A stretch of 64,000 nt of DNA from Gammaproteobacteria bacterium (GTDB lineage: Bacteria > Pseudomonadota > Gammaproteobacteria > Steroidobacterales > Steroidobacteraceae), in contig VGUH01000016.1 in NCBI GenBank assembly GCA_016874295.1, positions 1-64,000 of the forward strand, written 5' to 3'. Of the stretch, positions 17,225 to 30,270 are shown in pieces. The position numbers and the translations under genes were made by a program. The first letter of the stretch is position 1. Each line of letters begins with the position of its first letter. Under the pieces are notes generated by a model that saw only the letters and a program-made list of their open reading frames with translations, was not told the DNA's origin and made no database searches.

Positions 17225-17686
17225 ATGCTACGCATCAGCCGCCTGACCGACTACGCAACGGTGATCCTGGCGAGCCTCGCCGGTGGCCGCCTGGCGAGCG
17301 CCGCGGACATCGCGGAGCGCACGCGCATCGGCCTGCCGACCGTCAGCAAGCTGCTCAAGGAGCTGCAGCGCGCGGGCCTGGTGCACTCCGTGCGCGGCGC
17401 GCGCGGCGGTTACCAGCTCGCCCGTCCCGCGGCCTCGATCAATGCCGCGGAGATCATCGCTGCGGTCGAGGGCCCGATGGCGCTCACCGAGTGCGCGGAT
17501 GGCGCCGGCCGCTGCGGCATCGAGGCCACCTGCCTGGTTGGGCACGGCTGGCAGCGCATCAGCCGCGCCATCCGCCGCGCGCTCGTCGAGGTGAGCCTCG
17601 AGGAACTGGTGAGCCGCGAAGTCACATTCGCCGCGCCGGACCTGCTGCGCCTCGCGGCGCCCACCCGCCTGCCGGCCCGGGGTTGA
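17225..17686 (+). CDS. Rrf2-family SUF operon regulator
   Basis: This 153-residue winged-helix repressor has an N-terminal HTH (MLRISRLTDYATVILASLAG, then GLPTVSKLLKELQRAGLV) and three cysteines, C90, C97 and C103, in the loop where Rrf2 proteins bind a [2Fe-2S] cluster. The spacing (C-x6-C-x5-C) is the Rrf2/IscR pattern. It heads the sufBCDSUT genes, 11 bases before sufB, so it probably senses cluster supply and controls its own operon. It matches the SUF assembly regulator group rather than IscR proper, judged by context. Confidence 0.93.
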   Translation: MLRISRLTDYATVILASLAGGRLASAADIAERTRIGLPTVSKLLKELQRAGLVHSVRGARGGYQLARPAASINAAEIIAAVEGPMALTECADGAGRCGIEATCLVGHGWQRISRAIRRALVEVSLEELVSREVTFAAPDLLRLAAPTRLPARG

Positions 17687-17697
17687 GCGGAGCACCC

Positions 17698-20986
<3,289 letters not shown>

Positions 20987-20990
<4 letters not shown>

Positions 20991-22294
20991 ACTCGCCGAG
21001 CCCCATCGACCGCATGACTGCTGTCCGACCCGGGCTGCCGGGCGGCCCCGCCTGGACGCAACGCCGCGAGCGCGCGCTCGCGACGCTGCGCGAGCGCGGG
21101 CTGCCCGACCGGCGCGACGAGAACTGGAAGTACCTCGACCACCCGCGGCTCGCCGCCTACGCCTTCGAGACGGCGCCCGCGGCCCGCGCGGCCGCCCTGC
21201 CCGAGCCGGGGCTGCTGCCGATCGAGGGGGCGCGGCGCATCGTGCTCATCGACGGCCGCTTCGACGCGGCGCTCTCCAACCGCCTCGCGACGCCGGGGCT
21301 CGAAGTCACGGACCTCGGCGCTCTGTTCAAGCAGGAGCCCGGTGCGGCGCTCGAGGTTCTGCGCGAACCCGGCGCGGACGCGGACGACCGCTATGCGCTG
21401 CTCGCCGACGCGTTCGCCGCGGGGGGCGTGCTGATCAGGGTCGCGCAGCAGCGCGACATCGCCGAGCCGCTCTACGTCGTCCACGTCGCGACCGCGGCCG
21501 AGCCCGCGGTCCAGCATGCCCGCCTTGTGGTCCAGGCGGGTGCGCACTCGCGGCTCACGCTGGTCGAGCATTTCGTCTCGGCGGGCGACGCGGCGGTGCT
21601 CGGCAATCTCGCCGCCGAAATCGCGCTCGCCGAGGGCGCCGCGATGACGCACCTGCGCCTGCACCGGCAGGCGCCGGCGGCGGCCCAGGTTGAGAGCTGG
21701 CGGGTGCGCCTGGCAGCGAACTGCCGCTATGACCAGCACCTGCTGGCGCTCGGCGGCGGCCTCCTGCGCTCGAACCTGCACGTCGCCCTCGAGGGGCGTG
21801 ACGCCGCCTGCCGGCTCGACGGGCTGTTCCTGGCTGACGGCGAGCGCCAAGTCGACCTGCTGACGCGGGTCGAGCACCACGGCGCCGCCACGAAGACGGT
21901 TCAGGATTACCGCGGCATCGCCGCCGGGCGCGGACGCGGTGCGCTGAACGGCCGGATCGTCGTGCATCCGGGGGCGCGGGGCGCCGACGCGAGCCAGTCG
22001 AGCCGCAACCTGCTGCTCACGCCGCTCGCCGAGATCAACGCGCGCCCGCAGCTCGAGATCCACGTCGACGACGTGCAGTGCCGGCACGGCGCGACGACCG
22101 GCACGCTCGACGAGGCGCAGCTGTTCTACCTCGTGTCGCGCGGGCTCGACCCTGCGGCGGCGCGCGCCCTCCTCACCCTCGCCTTCTGCCAGGACCTGAT
22201 CGGGCGCGTGCCGCTCGAGCCGGTGCGGACGGCGGCGCAGGCACTGCTCGCCGCAGCCATTCCTGACCGCGGACCGAGCGCGGGGACGGGCTGA
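20987..22294 (+). CDS. sufD: Fe-S cluster assembly protein SufD
   Basis: This 435-residue SufB paralogue of the SufBCD complex is needed for iron entry. The N-terminal helical part (PDRRDENWKYLDHPRLAAY) is typical of SufD. The C-terminal beta-helix ends with LEIHVDDVQCRHGATTGTLD, in which His and Cys of the SufB-SufD interface are kept, then QLFYLVSRGLDPAAARALL. The start overlaps sufC (ATGA) and the end overlaps sufS (TGATG), so it is translationally coupled on both sides. Confidence 0.96.
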
Positions 22295-23538
22295 TGGTCG
22301 CTGCCCGCGAAACCGCCCTGCCGCTCGACCTCGCGCGCATCCGCGCGGATTTTCCCGTGCTGTCGCGCCAGGTCAACGGCCATCCCCTCGTCTATCTCGA
22401 TAGCGCGGCCTCGGCGCAGCAGCCCGCCGCCGTGATCGACGCGGTCGCCGGCTACGCCCGTGCCCACCATGCCAACGTGCATCGCGGCGTGCACACCCTG
22501 TCGCAGGAGGCGACCGCGCTGTACGAAGGCGCGCGCGAACGGGTGCGCCGCTTCGTCAATGCCGCGTCGGTCGCGGAGATCGTGTTCGTGCGCGGCGCGA
22601 CCGAAGCCATCAACCTTGTGGCGCAGTCCTTCGGGCGACCGCAATTCGCCGCCGGCGACGAGATCGTCGTCACCCGGCTGGAGCACCACTCGAACATCGT
22701 GCCCTGGCAGCTGCTCGCGGCCGAGACCGGCGCCCGGGTCCGCGTCGTTCCGATAAACGGGCGCGGCGTCGTCGACTTCGAGGCGTACCTCGGCCTGCTC
22801 GGCCCGCGCACCCGCCTGGTCGCGCTCGCGCATGTCTCGAACGCCCTCGGCACGGTGCTGCCAGTTGCCGCGTTCGTCGCGGCGGCGCGCGAGCGCGGGA
22901 TCGCGACCGTCATCGACGGCGCCCAGGCCGCGCCGCACCTGCCGGTGGACGTGCAGGCGATCGGCTGCGACTTCTACGCGTTTTCCGCCCACAAGATGTA
23001 CGGGCCGACCGGCATCGGCGTGCTGTACGCGCGCGAGGCGCTGCTGGCCGCCATGCCGCCCTGGCAGGGCGGCGGCGACATGATCCTCACGGTCTCGTTC
23101 GAGGGTTCGACCTGGAATCACCTGCCGCACCGCTTCGAGGCCGGAACGCCGAACATCGGCGGCGCCGTCGGCCTCGGCGCCGCGATCGACTATCTCGGCG
23201 GCGTCGGTGCGGCGCGTATCGCGGCCCACGAGCAGGACCTGCTCGAATACGCGACCGCGAGGCTCGCCGGCATCCCCGGCCTCACGCTGGTCGGCACCGC
23301 GCCGGACAAGAGCAGCCTCGTCTCGTTCACGGTCGAGGGCGTGCACCCGCACGACCTCGGGACGGTGCTCGATTCGCGCGGCATCGCCGTGCGTACGGGT
23401 CACCACTGCGCGATGCCGGTCATGGAGCACTTCGGCGTGCCGGCGACGACGCGCGCTTCGTTCGGTCTCTACAACACGCGCGCGGAAGTCGACGCGCTGC
23501 ACGCCGCGCTCGGCGACGCCATCCGGATGCTGCGCTGA
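22294..23538 (+). CDS. sufS: cysteine desulfurase SufS
   Basis: This 414-residue class II PLP desulfurase supplies persulfide sulfur. It shows LDSAASAQQP near the N-terminus, HHANVHRGVHTLSQEAT, the PLP Lys in FSAHKMYGPTGIGVLY near 232, and the catalytic Cys in VRTGHHCAMPVMEHF near 370. With sufU next to it, SufU rather than SufE is the likely sulfur acceptor. It shares single-base overlaps with sufD and sufU. Confidence 0.97.
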   Translation: MVAARETALPLDLARIRADFPVLSRQVNGHPLVYLDSAASAQQPAAVIDAVAGYARAHHANVHRGVHTLSQEATALYEGARERVRRFVNAASVAEIVFVRGATEAINLVAQSFGRPQFAAGDEIVVTRLEHHSNIVPWQLLAAETGARVRVVPINGRGVVDFEAYLGLLGPRTRLVALAHVSNALGTVLPVAAFVAAARERGIATVIDGAQAAPHLPVDVQAIGCDFYAFSAHKMYGPTGIGVLYAREALLAAMPPWQGGGDMILTVSFEGSTWNHLPHRFEAGTPNIGGAVGLGAAIDYLGGVGAARIAAHEQDLLEYATARLAGIPGLTLVGTAPDKSSLVSFTVEGVHPHDLGTVLDSRGIAVRTGHHCAMPVMEHFGVPATTRASFGLYNTRAEVDALHAALGDAIRMLR

Positions 23539-23978
23539 TGGACCTCGCCGACCTCTACCGCGACGTGATCGTCGACCACAACCGCAGCCCGCGGAACCGG
23601 GGCCGGCTGCCCGCCGCCTGCCGCCACGCCGAAGGCAACAATCCGCTGTGCGGCGACCGCCTGCTGCTCGACGTCGACCTGGATGGCGACCAGATACGCA
23701 ATCTGCGCTTCGACGGCAGCGGCTGCGCGATTTCGACCGCCTCGGCCTCGCTGATGAGCGAGGCGGTCAAGGGCCGGACGCGCGCCGAGGCGGCCGAACT
23801 CTTCGACGCGGTGCACGGCATGCTGACCGGCGCGCCCGCCGACGTGGCGCGGCTCGGCAAGCTCGCCGCACTGACGGGCGTCGCCCAGTTCCCGGCCCGC
23901 GTAAAGTGCGCGAGCCTCGCCTGGCATACGCTGAACGCGGCGCTCGCCGGCGACGTCGCGCCGGTCACGACGGAGTGA
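23538..23978 (+). CDS. sufU: SufU-type zinc-dependent sulfurtransferase
   Basis: This 146-residue IscU-fold protein has three conserved cysteines: NPLCGDRL near 38, GSGCAISTAS near 65, and RVKCASLAW near 127. The long segment between the second and third Cys (including ADVARLGKLAALTGVAQFP) is the insertion that separates SufU from IscU. SufU accepts sulfur from SufS in Bacillus. Its use in a gammaproteobacterial suf operon in place of SufE is a point of interest. It overlaps sufS by one base. Confidence 0.94.
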   Translation: MDLADLYRDVIVDHNRSPRNRGRLPAACRHAEGNNPLCGDRLLLDVDLDGDQIRNLRFDGSGCAISTASASLMSEAVKGRTRAEAAELFDAVHGMLTGAPADVARLGKLAALTGVAQFPARVKCASLAWHTLNAALAGDVAPVTTE

Positions 23979-23980
23979 TC

Positions 23981-24532
23981 GTGCGCCGCCCCGGACACGA
24001 GCCCATCGTCGTCAATCGCGACGTGCGCGCCGTGATTGTCCCGGCGGGCGTCGAAGTCAAGCTCCGGCCCGGAACCGTCGGCCATGTCACGCAGGCGCTC
24101 GGTGGCAGCTACACGATCTACGTCGAGGGCAATCTGTTTCGCATCGCGGGTGTCGACGGCGACGCGATCGGCAAGGATCCGATCCAGCCTCCGGCGTTGC
24201 CGGCCAGGGCGAGCGACGAGGATGTTTCCAAGGTCGTCTGGGATCAGCTGCGCGCCTGCTATGACCCCGAAATCCCGATCAACATCGTGGAACTCGGCCT
24301 GGTCTATGACTGCCGCATCACGGCGAACGAGGACGGCACGCGCGATGTCGCCGTGAAGATGACGCTCACCGCGCCCGGCTGCGGCATGGGCGAGGTCCTC
24401 GTCGCCGATGTGCGCGACAACCTGAAGCTCATCCCGACGATCCGCAACGCCGACGTCGAACTGGTGTTCGACCCGCCGTGGAATCACGCGATGATGTCGG
24501 AAGCGGCGCGGCTGCAGACCGGGATGATGTGA
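23981..24532 (+). CDS. sufT: SufT, MIP18/DUF59-type Fe-S maturation protein
   Basis: This 183-residue protein has an N-terminal SufT-specific domain (VVNRDVRAVIVPAGVEVKL) and a C-terminal MIP18/DUF59 domain (IPINIVELGLVYDCRI, TAPGCGMGEVLVADVRDN). The DUF59 Cys in APGCGMG is present. SufT proteins assist delivery of Fe-S clusters. GTG 23981 is preceded by GGAG at 23972-23975, which decides the start; an in-frame GTG at 23975 would bury that site. Last gene of the operon. Confidence 0.93.
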   Translation: MRRPGHEPIVVNRDVRAVIVPAGVEVKLRPGTVGHVTQALGGSYTIYVEGNLFRIAGVDGDAIGKDPIQPPALPARASDEDVSKVVWDQLRACYDPEIPINIVELGLVYDCRITANEDGTRDVAVKMTLTAPGCGMGEVLVADVRDNLKLIPTIRNADVELVFDPPWNHAMMSEAARLQTGMM

Positions 24533-24544
24533 AAGGCGGCGGGC

Positions 24545-24596
24545 CGGGGGCCTACAGGGACGTATTCACGGCGGTCCCGAAAGGGGCCGTCCCCCG
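24545..24596. repeat. nested hairpin between sufT and putA
   Basis: CGGGGG (24545-24550) pairs with CCCCCG (24591-24596), enclosing GGGAC (24557-24561) / GTCCC (24574-24578). It lies in the 88-bp gap between converging sufT and putA. It may terminate transcription from either side. The inner CAGGGACGTATTCACGGCG wording recalls REP-type extragenic palindromes of gammaproteobacteria, but only one copy is in the window. Confidence 0.45.
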
Positions 24597-24620
24597 AGCC
24601 GCGCTCGCCCAGTGACGGCT

Positions 24621-27600
24621 TCAACTCTCCCCGAGCGACAGCAACGTCGCGTTGCCGCCGACCGCGGCGGTGTTGATGGTCACGGTCTGCTCGGTGGCGA
24701 AGCGCAACAGGTAGTGCGGACCTCCGGCTTTCGGGCCCGTGCCCGATAGCCCGCAGCCGCCAAACGGCTGCACGCCGACCACCGCGCCGATCATGTTGCG
24801 GTTCACATAGACGTTGCCGACGCGCGCGCGGGCCGCGATGCGCCGCGCGAGTCCGTCGATGCGCGTGTGCACGCCGAGCGTCAGCCCGTAGCCGCTCGCG
24901 TTGACCTGGTCGACGACCTCCTCGATACGCGGGCCCGGGAATCGGACCACGTGCAGCACCGGCCCGAAGACCTCGCGCGTCAGGCGCGCAAGGCCGTCGA
25001 TCTCGACCGCGAGCGGCGCGAACCAGTGGCCGCGCGGCAGACCCTCCGGCAGCCGCGCGCGGTGGTGCCAGGGCGCGCCCGCGACGATCGCCTGAGCATG
25101 GGCCTCGAGGGTCGCGAGCGCATCCGCATCGATCACCGGGCCGATGTCGGTGGACAGGAGCGCAGGGTCACCGATCGCGAGCGTGTCCATGACGCCTGCG
25201 AGCAGCTCGAGCACGCGCGGCGCGATGTCTTCCTGCACGAACAGCACGCGCAGCGCCGAGCAGCGCTGGCCTGCCGCGTTGAAGGCTGAAGTCACGGCAT
25301 CGTTCACGACCTGCTCCGCCAGCGCCGAGCTGTCGGCCAGCATTGCGTTCTGCCCGCCGGTCTCCGCGATCAGCGCAGGCAGCGGACCGTCGTGCGCGGC
25401 CAGCGACCGGTTGATGAGGCGCGCCGTCTCGGTCGAGCCGGTGAAGGCGACGCCGGCGACCCGCGGGTCGCCGGTCAGCACGGGTCCGATCTTCGACCCG
25501 CGACCGGGCACCAGGTGCAGGACCTCGCCCGGCACGCCGCTGCCGAGCAGCAGGCGCACCATCGCGGCCGCGACCAGCGGCGTCTGCTCGGCGGGCTTCG
25601 CGACCACGGCGTTGCCCGCCGCGAGCGCCGCGGCGACCTGGCCGGTGAAGATCGCGAGCGGGAAATTCCACGGGCTGATGCAGGCGAACACGCCGCGGCC
25701 ACGCAGGGACAGCCGGTTCGATTCGCCGGTCGGACCCGGCATGGCGAGGCTCCGCCCGAAGGACTCCTCTGCGCGCGCGGCGTAGTAGCGCAGGAAGTCG
25801 ACCGCCTCGCGCACTTCGGAGACCGCATCAGGCACGGTCTTGCCGGCCTCGACGACCAGCAGCCCGACGAAGTGTGGCGTGTCGCGCTCGAGCCGGTCGG
25901 CCGCGTCGCGCAGGATGCGCCCGCGCGTCGCGGCCGGCACGCGGTCCCACTCAGGTTGCGCGCCCGTGGCGATCCCGATGGCGCGCGCGGCGAGTGCCGC
26001 GTCGGCGTCGGCCGCCTCTCCGACCACGCGCGCGAGGTCGGACGGCGAGCGGCACTCCCGGCGCCCGCCGTTCTGCTCCTCGCCGCCGACGATCGGCCGC
26101 GCCCGCAGCGGCTTGCCGAGCGCCGCGCGGCAGCCGTCCGCGAGCCGGCGCTGCGCCTCGCCGTCGGCCAGATTGATGCCGGCGGAATTAGCGCGTTCGG
26201 CGCCGAACAGTCCGCGCGGCAGCGGGATGTGCGGGTGCGGCCCGCTGCCGGCGGCTTCGACGTCCGCGACCGGGTCGCCGACCACGTCCTCGACCGGCAG
26301 CGACTCGTCGACGATGCGATTCACGAATGACGTATTCGCGCCATTCTCGAGCAGGCGCCGCACGAGGTACGGCAGGAGCTCCTCGTGCGATCCGACCGGG
26401 GCATACACCCGGCACGGCAGCGCGCGACCTGCCGGGTCGGTGAGCTCGGCGTAGAGTTCCTCGCCCATCCCGTGCAGGCGCTGGAACTCGAAGTCCCGGT
26501 CGCGGCCGCGCGCGAGGTGAATGATCGAGGCCGCCGTGTGCGCGTTGTGGGTGGCGAACTGCGGGTAGACCCGGCGCGTTCCCTCCAGCAGGATCCGTGC
26601 GCAGGCGAGGTAGGCGACGTCGGTGTTCGCCTTGCGCGTGTAGACCGGGTAGCCCGGCAGGCCGCGTTCCTGGGCACGCTTGATCTCGCTGTCCCAGTAG
26701 GCGCCCTTCACGAGCCGGATATGCAGCGCGCGACCCGCCGTGTCGGCCCGCTGCTGCAGGTAGCGAAGCACGTCGGGCGCACGCTTCGAGTAGGCCTGGA
26801 CCGCGAGACCGAGCCCGTCCCAACCGGCGAGCGCCGGCGCGTCGAGCAGCCGGTCGAAGAGGCGCAGCGACAGCTCGAGGCGGTCGGCCTCCTCCGCGTC
26901 CACGGTCATCGCGATGCCCGCCTCGCGCGCGGCGAGCGCCAGCGACTCGATCCGCGGCCCGAGCTCCGCGAGCACCTGGTCCTGCCGGCCGAACTCATAG
27001 CGCGGGTGCAGCGCGGAGAGCTTGACCGAGACGCTCGGCCAGCCCGCGGGCGGGCTGCCGGGGCGCAGCGAGCGGCCGACCGCGACGATCGCGGCACGGT
27101 AGGAATCCAGATAGCGCAGCGCATCCGCTTCCGATAGCGCCGATTCGCCCAGCATGTCGTAGGTGTGGCGGTAGCGCGCGCTTTCCGCGGAGGCGGCGCG
27201 CTCGAGCGCCTCGCCGATGTCGCGGCCCATCACGAATTGCCGCCCCATGATGCGCATCGCCTGCCGGAACGCGGTGCGTACCACCGGCTCGCCGAGGCGC
27301 GCGACCAGCTGGCGCAGGAAGGTCGCCGGGTCGCGGATTTCGATCTCGGAATCGCGCACCAGTTTGCCGGTCAGCATCAGGCCCCAGGTCGAGGCGTTGA
27401 CGAACAGCGAATCGGCGGCGCCGAGGTGCTCCGACCACTGCCCGATCGCGATCTTGTCCGCGATCAGGCGGTCCGCCGTGTCGGCGTCGGGAATGCGCAG
27501 CAACGCCTCGGCGAGGCACATGAGGATCACGCCCTCCTGCGACGCGAGGCCGTACTGCTGCAGGAAGGACTCGATCCCGGCCTTGCCCTCCCGCCGGCCG

Positions 27601-27797
27601 CGCGCCGCAACCACCAGCGAAACCGCGTCCTGGCGGATCGCCTCGCGCTCCGCGGCCGGCAGGCGCGCAAGCGCGAGCAGCTCCGACACGACGGTCTGCT
27701 CGTCGGCGAGGAATCGGGCGTTGACGGCCCGGCCCGCGGCGGAGTCGAATCCGGGGTCGTCGGGGCGGAGAAAACGCGGCGTGCGGCGATCCTGCAT
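24621..27797 (-). CDS. putA: bifunctional proline dehydrogenase / P5C dehydrogenase PutA
   Basis: Oxidises proline to glutamate in two steps. It has 1058 residues: an alpha domain, then a PRODH FAD barrel (VKLSALHPRYEFGRQ, HIRLVKGAYWDSEIKRAQ, YPQFATHNAHTAASI; about 100-480), then an aldehyde dehydrogenase domain (SPWNFPLAIFTGQVAAAL, catalytic Glu in IAETGGQNAML, catalytic Cys in NAAGQRCSALRVL) and PFGGCGLSGTGPKAGG. The DNA-binding ribbon-helix-helix of E. coli PutA is missing at the N-terminus, so it is a non-regulatory, shorter-type PutA. The start is ATG 27797. Confidence 0.96.
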   Translation of the reverse strand: MQDRRTPRFLRPDDPGFDSAAGRAVNARFLADEQTVVSELLALARLPAAEREAIRQDAVSLVVAARGRREGKAGIESFLQQYGLASQEGVILMCLAEALLRIPDADTADRLIADKIAIGQWSEHLGAADSLFVNASTWGLMLTGKLVRDSEIEIRDPATFLRQLVARLGEPVVRTAFRQAMRIMGRQFVMGRDIGEALERAASAESARYRHTYDMLGESALSEADALRYLDSYRAAIVAVGRSLRPGSPPAGWPSVSVKLSALHPRYEFGRQDQVLAELGPRIESLALAAREAGIAMTVDAEEADRLELSLRLFDRLLDAPALAGWDGLGLAVQAYSKRAPDVLRYLQQRADTAGRALHIRLVKGAYWDSEIKRAQERGLPGYPVYTRKANTDVAYLACARILLEGTRRVYPQFATHNAHTAASIIHLARGRDRDFEFQRLHGMGEELYAELTDPAGRALPCRVYAPVGSHEELLPYLVRRLLENGANTSFVNRIVDESLPVEDVVGDPVADVEAAGSGPHPHIPLPRGLFGAERANSAGINLADGEAQRRLADGCRAALGKPLRARPIVGGEEQNGGRRECRSPSDLARVVGEAADADAALAARAIGIATGAQPEWDRVPAATRGRILRDAADRLERDTPHFVGLLVVEAGKTVPDAVSEVREAVDFLRYYAARAEESFGRSLAMPGPTGESNRLSLRGRGVFACISPWNFPLAIFTGQVAAALAAGNAVVAKPAEQTPLVAAAMVRLLLGSGVPGEVLHLVPGRGSKIGPVLTGDPRVAGVAFTGSTETARLINRSLAAHDGPLPALIAETGGQNAMLADSSALAEQVVNDAVTSAFNAAGQRCSALRVLFVQEDIAPRVLELLAGVMDTLAIGDPALLSTDIGPVIDADALATLEAHAQAIVAGAPWHHRARLPEGLPRGHWFAPLAVEIDGLARLTREVFGPVLHVVRFPGPRIEEVVDQVNASGYGLTLGVHTRIDGLARRIAARARVGNVYVNRNMIGAVVGVQPFGGCGLSGTGPKAGGPHYLLRFATEQTVTINTAAVGGNATLLSLGES

Positions 27798-27806
27798 GCG
27801 CGAATT

Positions 27807-28232
27807 CTAGCGTTGCCGGCCGGCGGCCCGGCGCCGGGCGAGGTAGTCGGCGATGATGCGGTCGTGGTCGAAGGCGAGCGGCGGCGCGGCTGCGGGATCG
27901 ACCACGAGAATGGCGGCCGCATCGTCGCCCGCCTGCGGCGCCCCGGGTGCGGACGCCAGGTAGACGATCGACACCGTGTGCCCGCGCGGATCGCGCGCCG
28001 GGTCGGAATAGACGCCGAGCAGTTCGTGCAGCCGCACGTCGAGACCGGTTTCCTCGCGCGCCTCGCGCAACGCCGCGTGTTCCACCGTCTCGCCGACATC
28101 CACGAAGCCGCCCGGCAGGGCATGACCTTCGGGAGGATGGCCGCGGCGGATCAGCACGATGGGCCGACCCGGGCGGTCCTCGAGCTCGATCACGATATCG
28201 ACCGTGAGCTCGGGCGTACGCGGCCGCGGCAT
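27807..28232 (-). CDS. Nudix hydrolase
   Basis: This 141-residue protein has a complete Nudix box, [24 protein letters not shown] near 41-64 (G-x5-E-x7-REUxEExGU). The substrate is probably a nucleoside diphosphate derivative and cannot be deduced. It sits between putA and the queuosine-precursor transporter; its start overlaps the transporter's stop by 1 base. Confidence 0.92.
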   Translation of the reverse strand: MPRPRTPELTVDIVIELEDRPGRPIVLIRRGHPPEGHALPGGFVDVGETVEHAALREAREETGLDVRLHELLGVYSDPARDPRGHTVSIVYLASAPGAPQAGDDAAAILVVDPAAAPPLAFDHDRIIADYLARRRAAGRQR

Positions 28233-29032
28233 CAGGCGCCGTCCCGGTCCGGCCGTGTCAGGTAGGCGCGGATCAGCCGGCGGCCGACGTACAACAGCGG
28301 GATCAGCGCGATCGCCATGGTCATCTTGTACGCGTAGTTGACCGTCCCGACCGCGAGGAAGAGCGGCACCGGCCAGTGCTGCGGCCCGATCACGAAGGCG
28401 ATGTAGAGCACGATGAAGCTGTCAATGAGCTGCGAGACCGCGGTCGAGCCGGTCGCGCGCAGCCAAACCCAGCGCTCGCCGGTCGCGGCCCGGATGCGCT
28501 GGAACACCGTGACGTCGATCATCTGCCCGACCAGGAACGCCGTGACGGAACCACCGATGGTCCACAGCCCCTGGCCGAAGATGTTCGCGAACGCGGCCTG
28601 CATGTCGGGCACGCCCCGTTCCGCTCCGACCGTCAGCCACCACGATGCGGGCGCAAGGTCGATCGCGAGGTAGGCGAACAGGAAGGCGTAGACGATGAAG
28701 CCGACCGCGAGCCAGGACACCAGCCGGACGCCGCGCACGCCGAAGTGCTCGTTGATGACGTCGGTCATGATGAACACGACCGGCCAGAGCATCACGCCGG
28801 CGGTGAACGACAGGGATCCGGTCTGGCCGAACAGGCGCCAGTCGAAGGGCTCGACGCCGAGCGTGTCCTCGAGCGCGAAGATCTTGACGCCGACGAATTC
28901 GGCGATCAGCGCGTTGGTGACGAACAGCCCGGCGAGCGCGACGAGCAGGCGCGCTTCGCGCGAGGCGAGCACGGCCGCAGCGGGTGCCGCGGGCCCCGCC
29001 GCCGAGCGAGCGGCCGATTTCGCATCCGTCAT
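28232..29032 (-). CDS. queuosine precursor transporter (YhhQ, DUF165)
   Basis: This 266-residue inner-membrane protein has about six hydrophobic helices and family motifs [29 protein letters not shown] and [19 protein letters not shown]. YhhQ imports preQ0/preQ1 for tRNA queuosine. queG, the last enzyme of queuosine synthesis, is also in this window at 61541. A short Ala-rich N-terminal extension precedes the first helix. Confidence 0.92.
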   Translation of the reverse strand: MTDAKSAARSAAGPAAPAAAVLASREARLLVALAGLFVTNALIAEFVGVKIFALEDTLGVEPFDWRLFGQTGSLSFTAGVMLWPVVFIMTDVINEHFGVRGVRLVSWLAVGFIVYAFLFAYLAIDLAPASWWLTVGAERGVPDMQAAFANIFGQGLWTIGGSVTAFLVGQMIDVTVFQRIRAATGERWVWLRATGSTAVSQLIDSFIVLYIAFVIGPQHWPVPLFLAVGTVNYAYKMTMAIALIPLLYVGRRLIRAYLTRPDRDGA

Positions 29033-29051
29033 TGCGCCTCCCCGCGCCGAT

Positions 29052-29057
29052 TATACT
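29052..29057 (+). promoter_or_regulatory. candidate -10 box close to kbl
   Basis: TATACT lies 7 bases before the kbl ATG (29065), in the 32-bp gap with the divergent transporter gene. A transcript from here would start at or next to the ATG, that is, be leaderless. No good -35 is seen at normal spacing. A similar GATTATACTGGCC occurs before queG (61510-61522). Confidence 0.4.
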
Positions 29058-29064
29058 GGCCCGC

Positions 29065-30270
29065 ATGGACCAGGCCCTGCTCGACCGGCTCGCAGCCCAG
29101 ACCGCGGAACTCACGCGCACGGGTCTCTACAAGCGCGAGCGCGTGATCGCCTCGCCGCAGCAACCCGTGGTCCGGCTGGAGGACGGCCGCGAGGTGATCA
29201 ACCTCTGCGCCAACAATTACCTCGGCCTCGCCGACCATCCGGCAGTGGTTGCCGCCGCGCACGCGGCGCTCGACCGTCACGGCTACGGCATGGCCTCGGT
29301 GCGCTTCATCTGCGGCACGCAGACCGTGCACCGCGAGCTGGAGCGGCGTTTGTCGGTCTTCCTCGGCACCGAGGACACGATCCTCTATTCCTCCTGCTTC
29401 GACGCCAACGGCGGCCTGTTCGAAACGCTGACCGACGAGCAGGACGCGATCATCTCCGACGCGCTCAACCACGCGAGCATCATCGACGGCATCCGGCTCT
29501 CGAAGGCGAAACGCCTGCGCTACGACAACGCGGACCTCGGCCAGCTCGAGGCCCGGCTGGTCGAGGCGAAGGACGCCCGTACCCGCCTGATCGTGACCGA
29601 CGGCGTGTTTTCGATGGGCGGCGTGATCGCGCCGCTCGCGGGGATCTGCGAGCTCGCCGCGCGGCATCGCGCGACGGTCATCGTCGACGACTCGCACGCG
29701 ACCGGGTTCATGGGCCGAAGCGGGCGCGGCACGCACGAGCATTGCGGCGTCATGGGGCGCGTCGACATCCTGACCGGCACGCTCGGCAAGGCGCTCGGCG
29801 GCGCGAGCGGCGGCTACGTGTCCGGCCCGGCAGCGGTCGTCGGCTGGCTGCGCCAGCGCTCGCGGCCTTACCTGTTCTCCAACACTGTCGCGCCGGTCGT
29901 CGCGGCCACGACGCTCGCGGTTCTCGACCTGCTCTAGTCGGACCCGGTGCCGCGCCGCCGGCTCGCCGAGAACGCCGCCTGGTTCCGCGCGCGTCTCGCG
30001 GCCAAGGGATTCGACCTCGTGCCCGGCGAGCATCCCATCGTTCCGGTCATGCTGGGCGATGCCGCACTCGCGGTGCGCATGGCGGACCGCCTGCTGGAGC
30101 TCGGCGTGTACGCGGTCGGATTCTCGTATCCCGTGGTCCCGATGGGCAAGGCGCGGATCCGCACGCAGATGTGCGCCGGCCACACGCGCGCCATGCTGGA
30201 AAAGGCCGCGACGGCATTCGCACAGGCCGGGCGCGAGCTCGGCGTCATCGGCACACAGGGGATCGCATGA
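29065..30270 (+). pseudogene. kbl: glycine C-acetyltransferase Kbl, interrupted by in-frame TAG
   Basis: Kbl (2-amino-3-ketobutyrate CoA ligase) converts the Tdh product to glycine and acetyl-CoA. The reading frame of 401 codons matches E. coli Kbl (398) from end to end, but codon 291 (29935-29937) is TAG. Before it: [27 protein letters not shown] and the PLP Lys in [14 protein letters not shown] near 244. After it, in the same frame: [48 protein letters not shown] to TAG is the simplest lesion (VLDLL-E-SDPVP). A GTG at 29947 could in principle start the C-terminal fragment. Otherwise nothing is degraded, so the lesion is recent, is a base error, or is read through. It overlaps tdh by 4 bases. 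Confidence 0.85.

Noticed and set aside
29935-29937. TAG as a sense codon (pyrrolysine or recoding)
   Set aside because: TAG is the genuine stop of at least seven intact genes in this window, and no pyl genes are present.
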